A stretch of DNA of 64,000 nucleotides from JBMNGO01 sp050949885 (GCA_050949885.1 JBMNGO010000001.1:572181-636180), one strand, 5' to 3'. Numbered from the stretch's first letter, positions 16,334 to 23,907 are shown. A program made the numbers and translations. Notes: generated by a model from the letters alone, not told the origin.

Positions 16334-16528
16334 CTAATTAGTCTCTTGGGCCCCCTGTATCAAGTCTTCCTGACAAGCTGCATTATGCATAGCAGTACGC
16401 CTGGCTATTATAAAGATCTTTACCTGGGATGGACAACAGCATTGACGAAAACAATCATCATGGCGACCTCTGCTTTCTCCGGCTATTTCCATCTCATCCC
16501 TGACCTCATCGAAGTTTAATGTCTCCAC
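16334..16528 (-). CDS. Small Cys-rich hypothetical protein (CCCP mini-family)
   Basis: This is a 64-residue protein of unknown function. The GTG start at 16528 has GGGAGGA seven bases upstream, which supports it as a real gene. It has an acidic N-terminal helix (LNFDEVRDEMEIAGE) followed by a Cys cluster, DDCFRQCCCPSQVKIFII, and one more cysteine in NAACQEDL. The cluster and tail are shared with the ORF at 14993-15226, so this is the intact member of a two-copy family flanking the DNRLRE gene. No membrane segment or signal peptide is evident. Confidence 0.65.
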   Translation of the reverse strand: METLNFDEVRDEMEIAGESRGRHDDCFRQCCCPSQVKIFIIARRTAMHNAACQEDLIQGAQETN

Positions 16529-16622
16529 TTCACATTCCTCCCGTGGGTAATTTTATTTTTATTACTACCACAATGTATGAAAATGAGAGGAAAACGGTGC
16601 CATTGTTGATACATCAAACCAA

Positions 16623-17027
16623 CTATTCGAAATTGATGGTTTTGTCTTTTTTGAAGCCCGTACCATTAAATAGTGCAACCAGATCGCCTCTGGCATCGGT
16701 AACCTTTATTTCGTAGAAACACGTTCTCCGGGTATCCGAAACCTGGCGAGCCTCTGCCTGCAAGTACTCTCCCAAGCCTGGCTTAAAAAAGCTAATGCTA
16801 GCATTTAAGGCCAGGGTCATGTGTCCTGTGGCATTGGAAGCTGCAGCAAAAGCCAAGTCAGCCAGGGTAAAAATTGCTCCTCCCTGAACTATACCCGCTG
16901 CATTCAAATGATACTCCTTTATTTCCATTTTGGTTAACGCATACCCCGGCTCAACATCTACCAATTCAATTCCTGAATGGACTGCATAACGATCCTGATA
17001 AAAGAACCTGATAATTTTATCCTTCAA
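16623..17027 (-). CDS. PaaI-type hotdog thioesterase
   Basis: This 134-residue single-domain hotdog protein of the 4HBT/PaaI group probably hydrolyses an acyl-CoA in the cytoplasm. The diagnostic segment is YHLNAAGIVQGGAIFTLADLAFAAASN (only its HLNAAGIVQGG core need be noted) with the catalytic Asp in TLADLAF, followed by LNASISFFKPG and a C-terminal strand VALFNGTGF. The start is TTG with GGAG upstream. It is monocistronic. The acyl substrate cannot be told from sequence. Confidence 0.85.
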   Translation of the reverse strand: MKDKIIRFFYQDRYAVHSGIELVDVEPGYALTKMEIKEYHLNAAGIVQGGAIFTLADLAFAAASNATGHMTLALNASISFFKPGLGEYLQAEARQVSDTRRTCFYEIKVTDARGDLVALFNGTGFKKDKTINFE

Positions 17028-17266
17028 AGCCTTATTCTCCTATCTCAACATTTGAGATTATTATATACTGCCGACCAATAAAAAAGTAAAACTCCATTCA
17101 ATTAGGGTCAAATTCTTGTGCGAAAAATTAATTTTTTTGTATAATTATGGGATTTAAAGTCGAATCCATTGTATTTTGAGAAAAAAAGTACTAACCTGAA
17201 CTTAGAGGTAAGGGATCGTTGGCAGGGGCGGAGATTGCGTCGTAGCAAAGGATGGAGGGTGATTGT

Positions 17267-17464
17267 ATGAAGACAAATCCCGGAGGGGAAACAGGGTTGT
17301 CGGAAAGGGCGACCACCACAACCAGGGATTATTTTTGTCCCTATTGTCTGGCGCCTATGACAAGTATCACTCAACTTGAATCTCAACAAGCACATTTTCA
17401 ATTTGAGTGTGGACTGCAGCTTGTGGATCGGAAAGTAATCAGAGGAGGCTGCCCCTTTGCCTAA
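17267..17464 (+). CDS. Small possible zinc-ribbon protein
   Basis: A 65-residue ORF; ATG at 17267 with GGAGGG seven bases upstream. It contains FCPYC followed about 25 residues later by a cysteine in FECG and another in GGCPFA, a spacing compatible with a small zinc-binding fold. The first ~20 residues are polar and probably disordered. I do not recognise the family. It is convergent with the gene ending at 17530. Confidence 0.5.
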   Translation: MKTNPGGETGLSERATTTTRDYFCPYCLAPMTSITQLESQQAHFQFECGLQLVDRKVIRGGCPFA

Positions 17465-17529
17465 ACCCAAAACGAGCGACATTTGCGCTTCTTTATAGAG
17501 GGTTTTTCCCTCTATTTTTTTGTACTGAA

Positions 17530-18108
17530 TCAGGTGATTTTCCCTTCAATATTATCCAGCTGTTTCGACATTTTGCCCAAAGTCCGGGCGATAATTCTGG
17601 CAGAATTGACGATAAGATTTTCTTCTTCACTCTCTTTTCCTGGGTCCTCCAGCATTTCCAGCAGGCTTAGACCCAAGTGCTGGTTTTGGATAATGGTATT
17701 GCGGTTACTAAAAACTTCACAAGTAATCCCGTTGGTCAATAGTAAGAGACAACGTTTTTTCTCTGCTTCCTTGATCTCGGAGATATAATTTACGTCTAAA
17801 TAACCGTTGGAAGCATCGTTAGCCGTGATAGTCTGCCGCATCTTAAGGGGAATGAACACCCGATTCTTGCCCACAAAAAAGGGCATTAAGGACCTGCGTT
17901 GTATCCAATCCCCCAACATTACCCGCTGTGCTTTCAGATCTATGGCAAAGCTCCGTGCAAAGGCCTTTATCACTGATTTTAACCCACGCCCGTCCACTAT
18001 TATATTTCCGCTGTCCAAGAAAATTTCGGTAGCATTTCCTGTGTTAGTATAGACCGGCCTTAATCCGATAACCTGGTCTTTGAAATGTTCTATCTTCGAA
18101 AAGGTCAA
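17530..18108 (-). CDS. Possible ComK-like regulator (tentative)
   Basis: This 192-residue soluble protein starts at TTG 18108 behind GGAGGTGG. The middle part (RVMLGDWIQRRSLMPFFVGK, then RVFIPLKMRQ, then YLDVNYISEIKE, then LLLTNGITCEVFSNRN) follows the order of motifs I remember for ComK, the competence transcription factor: a basic patch, PIMV...IFLFPT, a W/Y-I-S strand, and a TFSNGKTMELP-like strand. Similarity is structural in flavour and I rate the family call as weak. The C-terminal ~45 residues are acidic and then helical. It stands alone upstream of the Rrf2 gene, on the opposite strand. If not ComK-like, it is an unknown. Confidence 0.45.
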   Translation of the reverse strand: MTFSKIEHFKDQVIGLRPVYTNTGNATEIFLDSGNIIVDGRGLKSVIKAFARSFAIDLKAQRVMLGDWIQRRSLMPFFVGKNRVFIPLKMRQTITANDASNGYLDVNYISEIKEAEKKRCLLLLTNGITCEVFSNRNTIIQNQHLGLSLLEMLEDPGKESEEENLIVNSARIIARTLGKMSKQLDNIEGKIT

Positions 18109-18349
18109 TTATACCACCTCCATATTATTAACCGGGGCAGATGGGCACCATTCTCACCTGCTCCAAAAGCACCAGACCACCCCCCAGGGCTTACATCCTG
18201 CTTACAATATTATATTAAACAGTATTTTGGATGTTACATACATTTGAGGCATAAAATTACAGAACCTCGCCCGGTACCTTATTCTTATCTGCCGCCTCAC
18301 CTTGTTTTTCGGTCAAGATCCAAGTACCGGTGATTCCCCGTCATTTGAC

Positions 18350-18378
18350 TTGATTTTTGCTGGCTTTTCTTTTATGAT
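18350..18378 (+). promoter_or_regulatory. Sigma-A-type promoter for the Rrf2 gene
   Basis: TTGATT (18350-18355) and TATGAT (18373-18378) are spaced by 17 bases. The start codon is 48 bases further on, behind AAGGAG. Confidence 0.65.
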
Positions 18379-18382
18379 TATA

Positions 18383-18404
18383 GACAAATCGGACTTATTT
18401 TGTC
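18383..18404. promoter_or_regulatory. Candidate Rrf2 operator
   Basis: The dyad gacaaa-N10-tttgtc begins 5 bases after the -10 box, where a dimeric repressor would block its own promoter. Autoregulation is usual for Rrf2 proteins; the site is inferred. Confidence 0.45.
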
Positions 18405-18425
18405 CCTATTCTAAGGAGTAGTATT

Positions 18426-18839
18426 ATGCAGATTACAAGACAGACTGAGTATGCTATTCGTATTTTGCTGGAATTAGCCACTCTGCCCCCCGGCCAGGTA
18501 ATATCCAGCAAAGTTATTGCTCAGCGCCAGGATATACCGGAGGATTTTCTGAAAAAAATCGTCCAACAGCTGGTTATCAGCGGAATGGTTTCCACCCAGC
18601 GGGGTACCCAGGGTGGTGTTAGATTGGTAGCTGACATAGAACAGGTCACTATAGCCGATGTGATGGCAGCTATTGAAGGCCCTTTGGGTATAAACCCTTG
18701 TCTGCTGCCCGGATATTCCTGTGAGAATATGCCTCAGTGCCCTATCAGGCCTGTATTGGCTAGGGCCCAGGCAGCCTTCTTAAATGAGTTGCGCAAGGAA
18801 ACGCTGGCAGACTTGTTAAAGAAAAAGGTTACTGGCTAA
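18426..18839 (+). CDS. Rrf2-family transcriptional regulator with Fe-S cysteines
   Basis: This 137-residue winged-helix regulator has the N-terminus MQITRQTEYAIRILLELA and the DNA-binding segment IPEDFLKKIVQQL plus QRGTQGGVRL, both typical of Rrf2/IscR/NsrR. Three cysteines in CLLPGYSCENMPQC, followed by PIRPVL, match the position of the [Fe-S] ligands in this family, so it is likely a redox, NO or iron-sulfur sensor. A promoter and dyad lie immediately upstream. The downstream genes encode cysteine-rich redox proteins (CGGC protein, ferredoxin), which are plausible regulon members; a 75-bp gap separates them. Confidence 0.9.
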   Translation: MQITRQTEYAIRILLELATLPPGQVISSKVIAQRQDIPEDFLKKIVQQLVISGMVSTQRGTQGGVRLVADIEQVTIADVMAAIEGPLGINPCLLPGYSCENMPQCPIRPVLARAQAAFLNELRKETLADLLKKKVTG

Positions 18840-18913
18840 TTACATTGTCTGCAGATACCGGATTATGTTTATCCATTTAACCGCGTTGGCAGTTAAAGGA
18901 GGTGTAACTTGAA

Positions 18914-19423
18914 ATGAAATGGACAGACGAGGCTAGGGAAGAAATGCAAAAGGTTCCTGGTTTTGTACGCAAAATGGCTATCAAAGCTGTAGAATCTGAG
19001 GCCAAAAAGCAAAACCTGCAGGAAATTACCCTGGATCATGTTATTAGAGTAAGGAATAAGTATATTAAATTTGCCGAAGATAATGATAACCTCAAAAAAA
19101 CCCGCATAGCCATCGTGCGCTGCGAGGCGGTATCCGAAGTATGCCCCGGCATTGCCTGTTTTAAGGCCTTTAATGCCCGCCGCATACATTTTAAACAATA
19201 TGACGAGAACACTGAAATTATTGGTTTCTTTACCTGCGGTGGTTGCCCCGGCAGGCGTATATCCCGCCTGGCCGACACACTGCAAAAGCATCATGTAGAT
19301 GCTATTCATCTGTCGTCCTGTATGCTCCTGGAAGGAGACTATCCTCCCTGCCCCCATATTGATGAAATAAAGAAAAATTTGGAGAGCAAGGGAATTAAAA
19401 TTGTGGAAGGTACGCATCATTAG
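18914..19423 (+). CDS. PCP_red / CGGC-domain fusion protein
   Basis: This 169-residue protein has two parts. The N-terminal ~45 residues (WTDEAREEMQKVPGFVRKMA, then ITLDHV) match the small PCP_red helix domain named from light-independent protochlorophyllide reductase. From residue ~60 a CGGC domain follows, with RIAIVRCEAVSEVCPGIACF, FFTCGGCPGRRI, HLSSCMLLEGD and YPPCPHI supplying many conserved cysteines, probably for metal or a redox cofactor. The ribosome-binding site AAAGGAGGTG is near-perfect. It ends 18 bases before the ferredoxin start, so the two form an operon. Function is unproven; co-occurrence with an Rrf2 sensor points to redox or metal handling. Confidence 0.85.
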   Translation: MKWTDEAREEMQKVPGFVRKMAIKAVESEAKKQNLQEITLDHVIRVRNKYIKFAEDNDNLKKTRIAIVRCEAVSEVCPGIACFKAFNARRIHFKQYDENTEIIGFFTCGGCPGRRISRLADTLQKHHVDAIHLSSCMLLEGDYPPCPHIDEIKKNLESKGIKIVEGTHH

Positions 19424-19441
19424 AAAAAGGACGTGGATATT

Positions 19442-19816
19442 ATGAAGCGCACTATTGTAAAAATTGATGAAAAACTTTGTAACGGCTGCGGGCTGTGTAT
19501 CAGCCCTTGCGCTGAAGGAGCCCTGGAATTGGTCAATGGCAAAGCCAGAGTTATAAAGGATGAACTCTGCGACGGCGCAGGCTTTTGTCTGGGGGTCTGC
19601 CCTACCGGGGCCCTCTCCCTGGAACAAAGAGAAGCCGAACCTTTTTCCGAAGAGGCCGTGTCAGCTCACCAAAAGAACCAAGAGAAAAACTATATCCCCC
19701 AGCACTGTAATTTTTGCCGGGAATCAGAAGATACCAAATACCTGGTACCCATAAAATCTAAAGGAAAAAGCCTGTGGGTTTGCACCCGCTGCCTTCCCCG
19801 CTTAATTCACGGATAG
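19442..19816 (+). CDS. Ferredoxin-like 2[4Fe-4S] protein with extra Cys tail
   Basis: This ~124-residue protein starts best at ATG 19442, since the GTG at 19433 is too close to AAAGGA. It has a first cluster motif CNGCGLCISPC and a second CDGAGFCLGVC with CPTGAL, in which the second position of the canonical CxxCxxC is Ala. A linker is followed by a C-terminal pair of motifs, HCNFCRESED and CTRCLPRLIHG, that looks like a small zinc or Fe-S ribbon. The gene lies directly downstream of the CGGC protein gene and may pass electrons to it. Confidence 0.88.
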   Translation: MKRTIVKIDEKLCNGCGLCISPCAEGALELVNGKARVIKDELCDGAGFCLGVCPTGALSLEQREAEPFSEEAVSAHQKNQEKNYIPQHCNFCRESEDTKYLVPIKSKGKSLWVCTRCLPRLIHG

Positions 19817-19819
19817 CGC

Positions 19820-19845
19820 AGAATCACGGGGACAGATCTCCATGT
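19820..19845 (+). repeat. AATCACGGGGACAG repeat fragment
   Basis: agaatcacggggacagatct followed by ccatg; the same sequence occurs at 24899 (with aggtatctccat) and, with a base changed, at 21563. It is a single arm without a partner. Confidence 0.6.
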
Positions 19846-19930
19846 TTTGTGTAATTTCTTAGGTTAAATGTGGTACAATTACTAATTGTAGGATGTATTT
19901 GGTGACTGTCCATAAAAGGGGGAAGATAAA

Positions 19931-21547
19931 GTGAGACAACTATTTAGCTGTATCCTGTGCTTATCAATATTGTTTCTTTCTATGCCAGGAACTGCAATGG
20001 CTGGAGAAGAAGCCAAGGGGCAGTTTATTGGGAATTACTTGAACATTATCGATAAGAGTTTTAAAATGCAAAGCTCTTCTTGGGAAAGCATGCAGCGCAA
20101 TACTTTCACATTCAACTTCGACGGGGAGTTAACTGAAAGCAGTTATGAAGGCCTGGATGGCATCACGCTCAGTAATGTCCCCTGCCAGGGTAGCCTCGAG
20201 ATCATAAGCAATCAAAAGGAGGGACGAGCAGAGGTAAACTTCGAAGGACAGTTCATGGAAAAGACCGTGGACGGTAGCGTATATATAAATGAGGAGGGTA
20301 TTATCATACCCAAGAAAACCATGAAGTCGCTGGCCGTACTTAATCCCACTTTTGCTGAGGATTTTAAAGACATGCCTGCCTATCTGGTCGTGAAAACCAG
20401 TGAAGAAGATTGGGCAGTCTTAAGAGATTCCTTTACGGAAAGCATGGCAATTTACGGTATGAAAGACGAAGTTAAAGCTTTTTACCAGGCATTATTTGAT
20501 ACCATACCAGCCAGCTACTTCTATTATGAAGATGGTTATGCGGTTCTGGATCTTAAGCCCTCCCTACTCGGTTCAGCAGCTTTCGTTAAGAACCTCAAAC
20601 ATAACAGCCGGGATCTAGCTGAAAAATTTACTGCCCTTATGACCAAACCTACTTATTTAAGCGACGAAGAATTTACGGTTATGAAACAAGAAATGGTAGA
20701 TTCCTTTGTAGCCAGTGTAGAATCCTTACAGATTTCCGAGCTGAAAGACATAGAATTGCCTTTTACCATAAACGAGTTTAAGGTGTTGACCAAATACGAT
20801 AGCGTCGATATCTATATTCATATCAGCTCAGACCTGGAGGTTAAATGGGATCTAAAAATAAGCGCCAACAACTTACTGACCAGCAGCAACAGTTACTCCA
20901 GCCTGGTGGATATAGGTTTGCTGATAGAAGCAACTGATTATTCCCTGGATTTTGCCTTACATGGGAAAGATGAATCGACCACCAGGAAAAGCAATGTGGA
21001 TTTCACACTTGCTGGCAGCTTTACAGAAGTGAACGAGTCAGCCAGCGGAAAAATAGATATGCAAATTAAAATGGACTTCATGAGCCAGTCCAGGATCAAC
21101 TGGCCGGAGCTAAATGATGAAAACAGCATGGTAATGGAAGCATCCGATTTCATGCCCTCTGAGGAAGAATGGGATCCATACCAAGGGGACGACTATGAGG
21201 GAGTCAAAGTATATATTTATGGACATCCCATGTATTTTTCAGAAGGCCAGCCGCTAATAAGCGATTCCCGGACTCTGCTGCCATTGCGGGACACCGTAGT
21301 ATACAACCTGGGCGGTGAAGTCAGCTGGCAGCCACCAGATACGGTGGTAGTCAGCAACGGATATGATGAAGATCTGGTTTTGAAAATAAACTCCACCACC
21401 TGCTATCAGGGTGATCAGACTCTCACTGTAGATACTGCTCCGGTCATTATTGATGGAAGCACCTACGTACCGGTAAGATTGATAGCAGAGTATTTCGGAT
21501 ATACTGTGGAATGGGATGAAAGCAGTAAATCTATTTTCATAGACTAA
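19931..21547 (+). CDS. Secreted protein with C-terminal copper amine oxidase-like domain
   Basis: This 538-residue exported protein has a GTG start at 19931 behind GGGGGAAG and a signal peptide (CILCLSILFLSMPGTAMA). The central ~400 residues are a beta-rich, acidic region I do not recognise. The last ~110 residues (from YIYGHPMYFSEGQPLI) form the copper amine oxidase N-terminal-like domain common in Clostridia, with SRTLLPLRDTVVYNLGG, YVPVRLIAEYFGYTVEW and a final IFID. Despite its name, this domain is a surface-protein module and not evidence of an oxidase. The gene is monocistronic and is followed by a palindromic repeat. Confidence 0.85.
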   Translation: MRQLFSCILCLSILFLSMPGTAMAGEEAKGQFIGNYLNIIDKSFKMQSSSWESMQRNTFTFNFDGELTESSYEGLDGITLSNVPCQGSLEIISNQKEGRAEVNFEGQFMEKTVDGSVYINEEGIIIPKKTMKSLAVLNPTFAEDFKDMPAYLVVKTSEEDWAVLRDSFTESMAIYGMKDEVKAFYQALFDTIPASYFYYEDGYAVLDLKPSLLGSAAFVKNLKHNSRDLAEKFTALMTKPTYLSDEEFTVMKQEMVDSFVASVESLQISELKDIELPFTINEFKVLTKYDSVDIYIHISSDLEVKWDLKISANNLLTSSNSYSSLVDIGLLIEATDYSLDFALHGKDESTTRKSNVDFTLAGSFTEVNESASGKIDMQIKMDFMSQSRINWPELNDENSMVMEASDFMPSEEEWDPYQGDDYEGVKVYIYGHPMYFSEGQPLISDSRTLLPLRDTVVYNLGGEVSWQPPDTVVVSNGYDEDLVLKINSTTCYQGDQTLTVDTAPVIIDGSTYVPVRLIAEYFGYTVEWDESSKSIFID

Positions 21548-21562
21548 TCAACCTCACTTTAA

Positions 21563-21633
21563 CCACGGGGCCAGATACCTTGATTCTTAGCCGAAAAGAA
21601 TCAAGTACCTGTCCCCTTTCGTCCCGTGATTCA
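21563..21633. repeat. REPIN-like long palindrome
   Basis: The left arm cacggggccagataccttga, continuing ttctt, pairs with aagaatcaagtacctgtccc, continuing ctttcgtcccgtg, around a short agccgaa loop with minor mismatches. It lies in the convergent gap between the 19931 gene and the radical SAM gene. Single arms of the same family occur at 19820 and 24898. Confidence 0.7.
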
Positions 21634-22974
21634 AATATGGTAGGAAAGCTTTCTGGCTAGTCTCCCCAGGAAATTCATGAAACCCCAACGAGCAACCTTA
21701 GAAATTACTTTGCCGAATTTGCGGTAGAACAGATTAAACAAAATATAGGGCACTATTTGCTTGGGATGATCCGGAATCCTCTTAATAATACTTTTAAAAG
21801 AGTAAAACTCCTGGTAAATCCATAAATACCCCTTTAGCAACTCTTCCGGGGACATCTGTTTAGGAGTAAAAACAACATTAGAGGTATTATAGTGGCTTAG
21901 ATCAAAATCGATAATCCTTCCCTCCGCCAAAAACCTTTTATACAAGACTGTACCGGGATATGGTGTGAGAATGTGAGCTGTCATGGTTTCAACCTTGTTT
22001 CTAACCAACCAGTTTAGGGTATTTTCAAACACCTGGGGAGAATCATAATCAAAGCCAAAAACCAGACTGGCATTCACCATAATGCCCCGCTTGTGCAGTT
22101 CATGGATCAAGCGCTCATAATTTTCCCTTTTATGTTGATACTTTTGCACGCTTTGAATGGACTGTTCATTAATGGACTCGAATCCAATAAACAAACTTTG
22201 GCAACCGCTCTCCTGCATTTTATCCAATAAATCCATATGATTAATTATATTAGCCGATACCGCAGCATTCCATTTGAGACCCAGCGGCTTAATCTCATCC
22301 AGAAATGCTCTGGTCCAGGCGATATCCCCAATTAGGTTATCATCAATGAACATTACGTGCTTGGTTTTTAATAATATAATTTCCTCCAGCACATTGGCTA
22401 TGGGCCGATTGCGATATTTATGGTGTACATATTCGCAGCTATTGTAGCAAAATTCACATTTAAAGGGGCACCCACGGCTGGCCACGACGATATTGGTGTA
22501 CAGGTATTTCCTGGAAGGAATTAGACTCCAGCGGGGAATTGGTATTTTACCTGGATCGGCCATTTTATGGGCGTGATACTTTGATTTCAATTTACCCATG
22601 CTTACATCGGCTAAAATATCAGCCCAAACATTTTCAGCCTCGCCAATACAAACAGAATCTGCATACTGCAAGGCTTCCTCGGGATTGGCACTGACATGAA
22701 TGCCGCCCAGGATCACCGGGACCCGCTTCTGGCGATAATGCTCGGCAATTTGATAGGCGCGCTTAGAAGTGTCAACATTCACCGTAATTCCAACCAAATC
22801 GGGACAATCATCCAGGTGCAGCGGATTGGCGTTTTCATCTTCAATGGTAATGGAGTGTTCCTGGGGAGTAAGAGCCGCTAATACCAAAAGGGCCAAAGAA
22901 GGTGCCATCAAGCGTTTAAACTCCGAATCCATCGGTCTAAGACTCATTTGGGGCTGAATTAGTTTTATTTTCAT
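21631..22974 (-). CDS. B12-binding-domain radical SAM protein
   Basis: This 447-residue protein has an N-terminal cobalamin-binding-like Rossmann domain (DLVGITVNVDTSKRAYQIAE, then VPVILGGIHVSANPEEAL and CIGEAE). A radical SAM barrel follows with the cluster motif CPFKCEFC (~residue 176) and FIDDNLIGD, and there is a ~100-residue C-terminal extension with basic and aromatic residues. It belongs to the large group that includes magnesium-protoporphyrin cyclase BchE relatives, hopanoid and lipid methylases. The substrate is unknown. Nothing in the neighbourhood indicates a pathway. Confidence 0.88.
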   Translation of the reverse strand: MKIKLIQPQMSLRPMDSEFKRLMAPSLALLVLAALTPQEHSITIEDENANPLHLDDCPDLVGITVNVDTSKRAYQIAEHYRQKRVPVILGGIHVSANPEEALQYADSVCIGEAENVWADILADVSMGKLKSKYHAHKMADPGKIPIPRWSLIPSRKYLYTNIVVASRGCPFKCEFCYNSCEYVHHKYRNRPIANVLEEIILLKTKHVMFIDDNLIGDIAWTRAFLDEIKPLGLKWNAAVSANIINHMDLLDKMQESGCQSLFIGFESINEQSIQSVQKYQHKRENYERLIHELHKRGIMVNASLVFGFDYDSPQVFENTLNWLVRNKVETMTAHILTPYPGTVLYKRFLAEGRIIDFDLSHYNTSNVVFTPKQMSPEELLKGYLWIYQEFYSFKSIIKRIPDHPKQIVPYILFNLFYRKFGKVISKVARWGFMNFLGRLARKLSYHI

Positions 22975-23031
22975 TCCTGGGCCTTTCTATTTAGAGTGCT
23001 AATACTTAGATTATTTTTGAGATTTGTTTTT

Positions 23032-23247
23032 CTAAAGGTCTGGATCCCTTTGGTATTCTAAAATATCTCCCGGCTGGCATTCCAAAGCCTTGCAAATGGC
23101 CTCCAAAGTTGATAATCGAATTGCCTTAGCCTTGCCATTTTTCAATATAGAAAGATTGGCCATGGTTATTCCCACTCTCTCCGAAAGCTCAGTTAGGCTC
23201 ATCTTCCTTTTAGCCAACATCACATCAATATTGATTATAATTGCCAT
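23032..23247 (-). CDS. XRE-family (Cro/C1-type) transcriptional regulator
   Basis: A ~71-residue helix-turn-helix protein. ATG 23247 is favoured because GAGGTG lies 6 bases upstream, whereas the GTG nine bases earlier overlaps that site. The DNA-binding fold is clear: MLAKRKMSLTELSERVGIT, then ANLSILKNGKAKAIRLSTLE, ending ALECQPGDILEY. It lies 10 bases downstream of a DUF2975 membrane protein gene, a conserved pairing in Firmicutes. The pair is likely autoregulated through the dyad upstream of the membrane protein gene. Confidence 0.92.
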   Translation of the reverse strand: MAIIINIDVMLAKRKMSLTELSERVGITMANLSILKNGKAKAIRLSTLEAICKALECQPGDILEYQRDPDL

Positions 23248-23257
23248 ATTATTCACC

Positions 23258-23737
23258 TCAGACCGTTAAGTCATTTTCTTCTTTTATATCGATGGCATTC
23301 TTCAGAAGCTTTTGGAGGACAGCAGCAAAGACTGCAATCACCAGGGAAGCAAAGGAAATAACCATTCCGATTAATATGAGACCTGGAGCATCGTCCGCCT
23401 CTGCTATGAGATAGATGCAGGGCAGTTCGGCTACATACAGGGCGCTGATGGCGATGGCACAGTATTTGATATTCTTTAAAGCACTAACCGATAAATCCGA
23501 GAATGCTTTGTTTTGGTCAATATAGGTCAGCAATTTAAAAGTCTGATACAGAGCTACGTAAAACGCTAGGGCGGTTGCATACATGCCGATTAAAAAGACG
23601 TATTTAATATAAAAAGCATCCGGTACTATCTGTGCCACATATTCCGATAGCTTGGGCAGCAAAAAGATACACAAAGCCAGGACAGGAAGTCCCATAAGAA
23701 TAACAACGACCTTTAAAAAGATGGTTTCTCTTTTCAT
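23258..23737 (-). CDS. DUF2975 membrane protein
   Basis: This 159-residue integral membrane protein has four hydrophobic segments at about residues 8-28, 44-66, 90-110 and 119-142 and the YQTFKLLTYIDQNKAFS motif typical of DUF2975. It is the first gene of a two-gene operon with the XRE regulator. Family function is unknown; the pairing suggests a membrane partner or a target of the regulator. Confidence 0.88.
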   Translation of the reverse strand: MKRETIFLKVVVILMGLPVLALCIFLLPKLSEYVAQIVPDAFYIKYVFLIGMYATALAFYVALYQTFKLLTYIDQNKAFSDLSVSALKNIKYCAIAISALYVAELPCIYLIAEADDAPGLILIGMVISFASLVIAVFAAVLQKLLKNAIDIKEENDLTV

Positions 23738-23765
23738 AACAGCACCTCACTTAATTACTGCTATG

Positions 23766-23795
23766 ATTATAATACCTTTTTTTATCGTTTTACAA
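23766..23795 (-). promoter_or_regulatory. Promoter of the DUF2975/XRE operon
   Basis: Reading the minus strand, TTGTAA (23795-23790) and TATAAT (23771-23766) are spaced by 18 bases, 29 bases upstream of the DUF2975 ATG. Confidence 0.6.
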
Positions 23796-23811
23796 TAAAT
23801 TTTTGTTGTAA
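23790..23811. promoter_or_regulatory. Candidate XRE operator dyad
   Basis: TTACAA-N10-TTGTAA is a perfect 6-bp dyad overlapping the -35 box, well placed for repression by the XRE protein encoded in the same operon. Inferred. Confidence 0.45.
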
Positions 23812-23851
23812 CTCAATCAGAAATTATTAACAGGGACATGACACAGGGGTG

Positions 23852-23907
23852 ACACAGGGGGACGGTTCTCTTGTTTCCAAGGAAACAAGAGAACCGTCCC
23901 CCTGTGT
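23852..23907. repeat. Perfect 27-bp palindrome of the GGGGACGGTTCT family
   Basis: acacagggggacggttctct followed by tgtttcc is exactly mirrored after a 2-base centre (aa). Total length is 56 bp with no mismatch. It contains the RAYT-associated core in both orientations and is preceded by a partial copy (gacacaggggt at 23840). It lies between the DUF2975 operon and the DUF4397 gene. Confidence 0.85.

Larger units (their letters stand above)
18109..18425. other. Divergent intergenic region with a repeat fragment and rrf2 promoter
   Basis: About 315 bases between two divergent genes. It contains a caagtaccggtgattcccc fragment of the second palindrome family (18320-18338) and the promoter and operator described separately. 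No small ORF with a convincing ribosome-binding site was found. Confidence 0.5.

Noticed and set aside
19874..19879. Promoter for the 19931 gene (tacaat box)
   Set aside because: No -35 element at an acceptable spacing could be found, so it was not listed as a feature.
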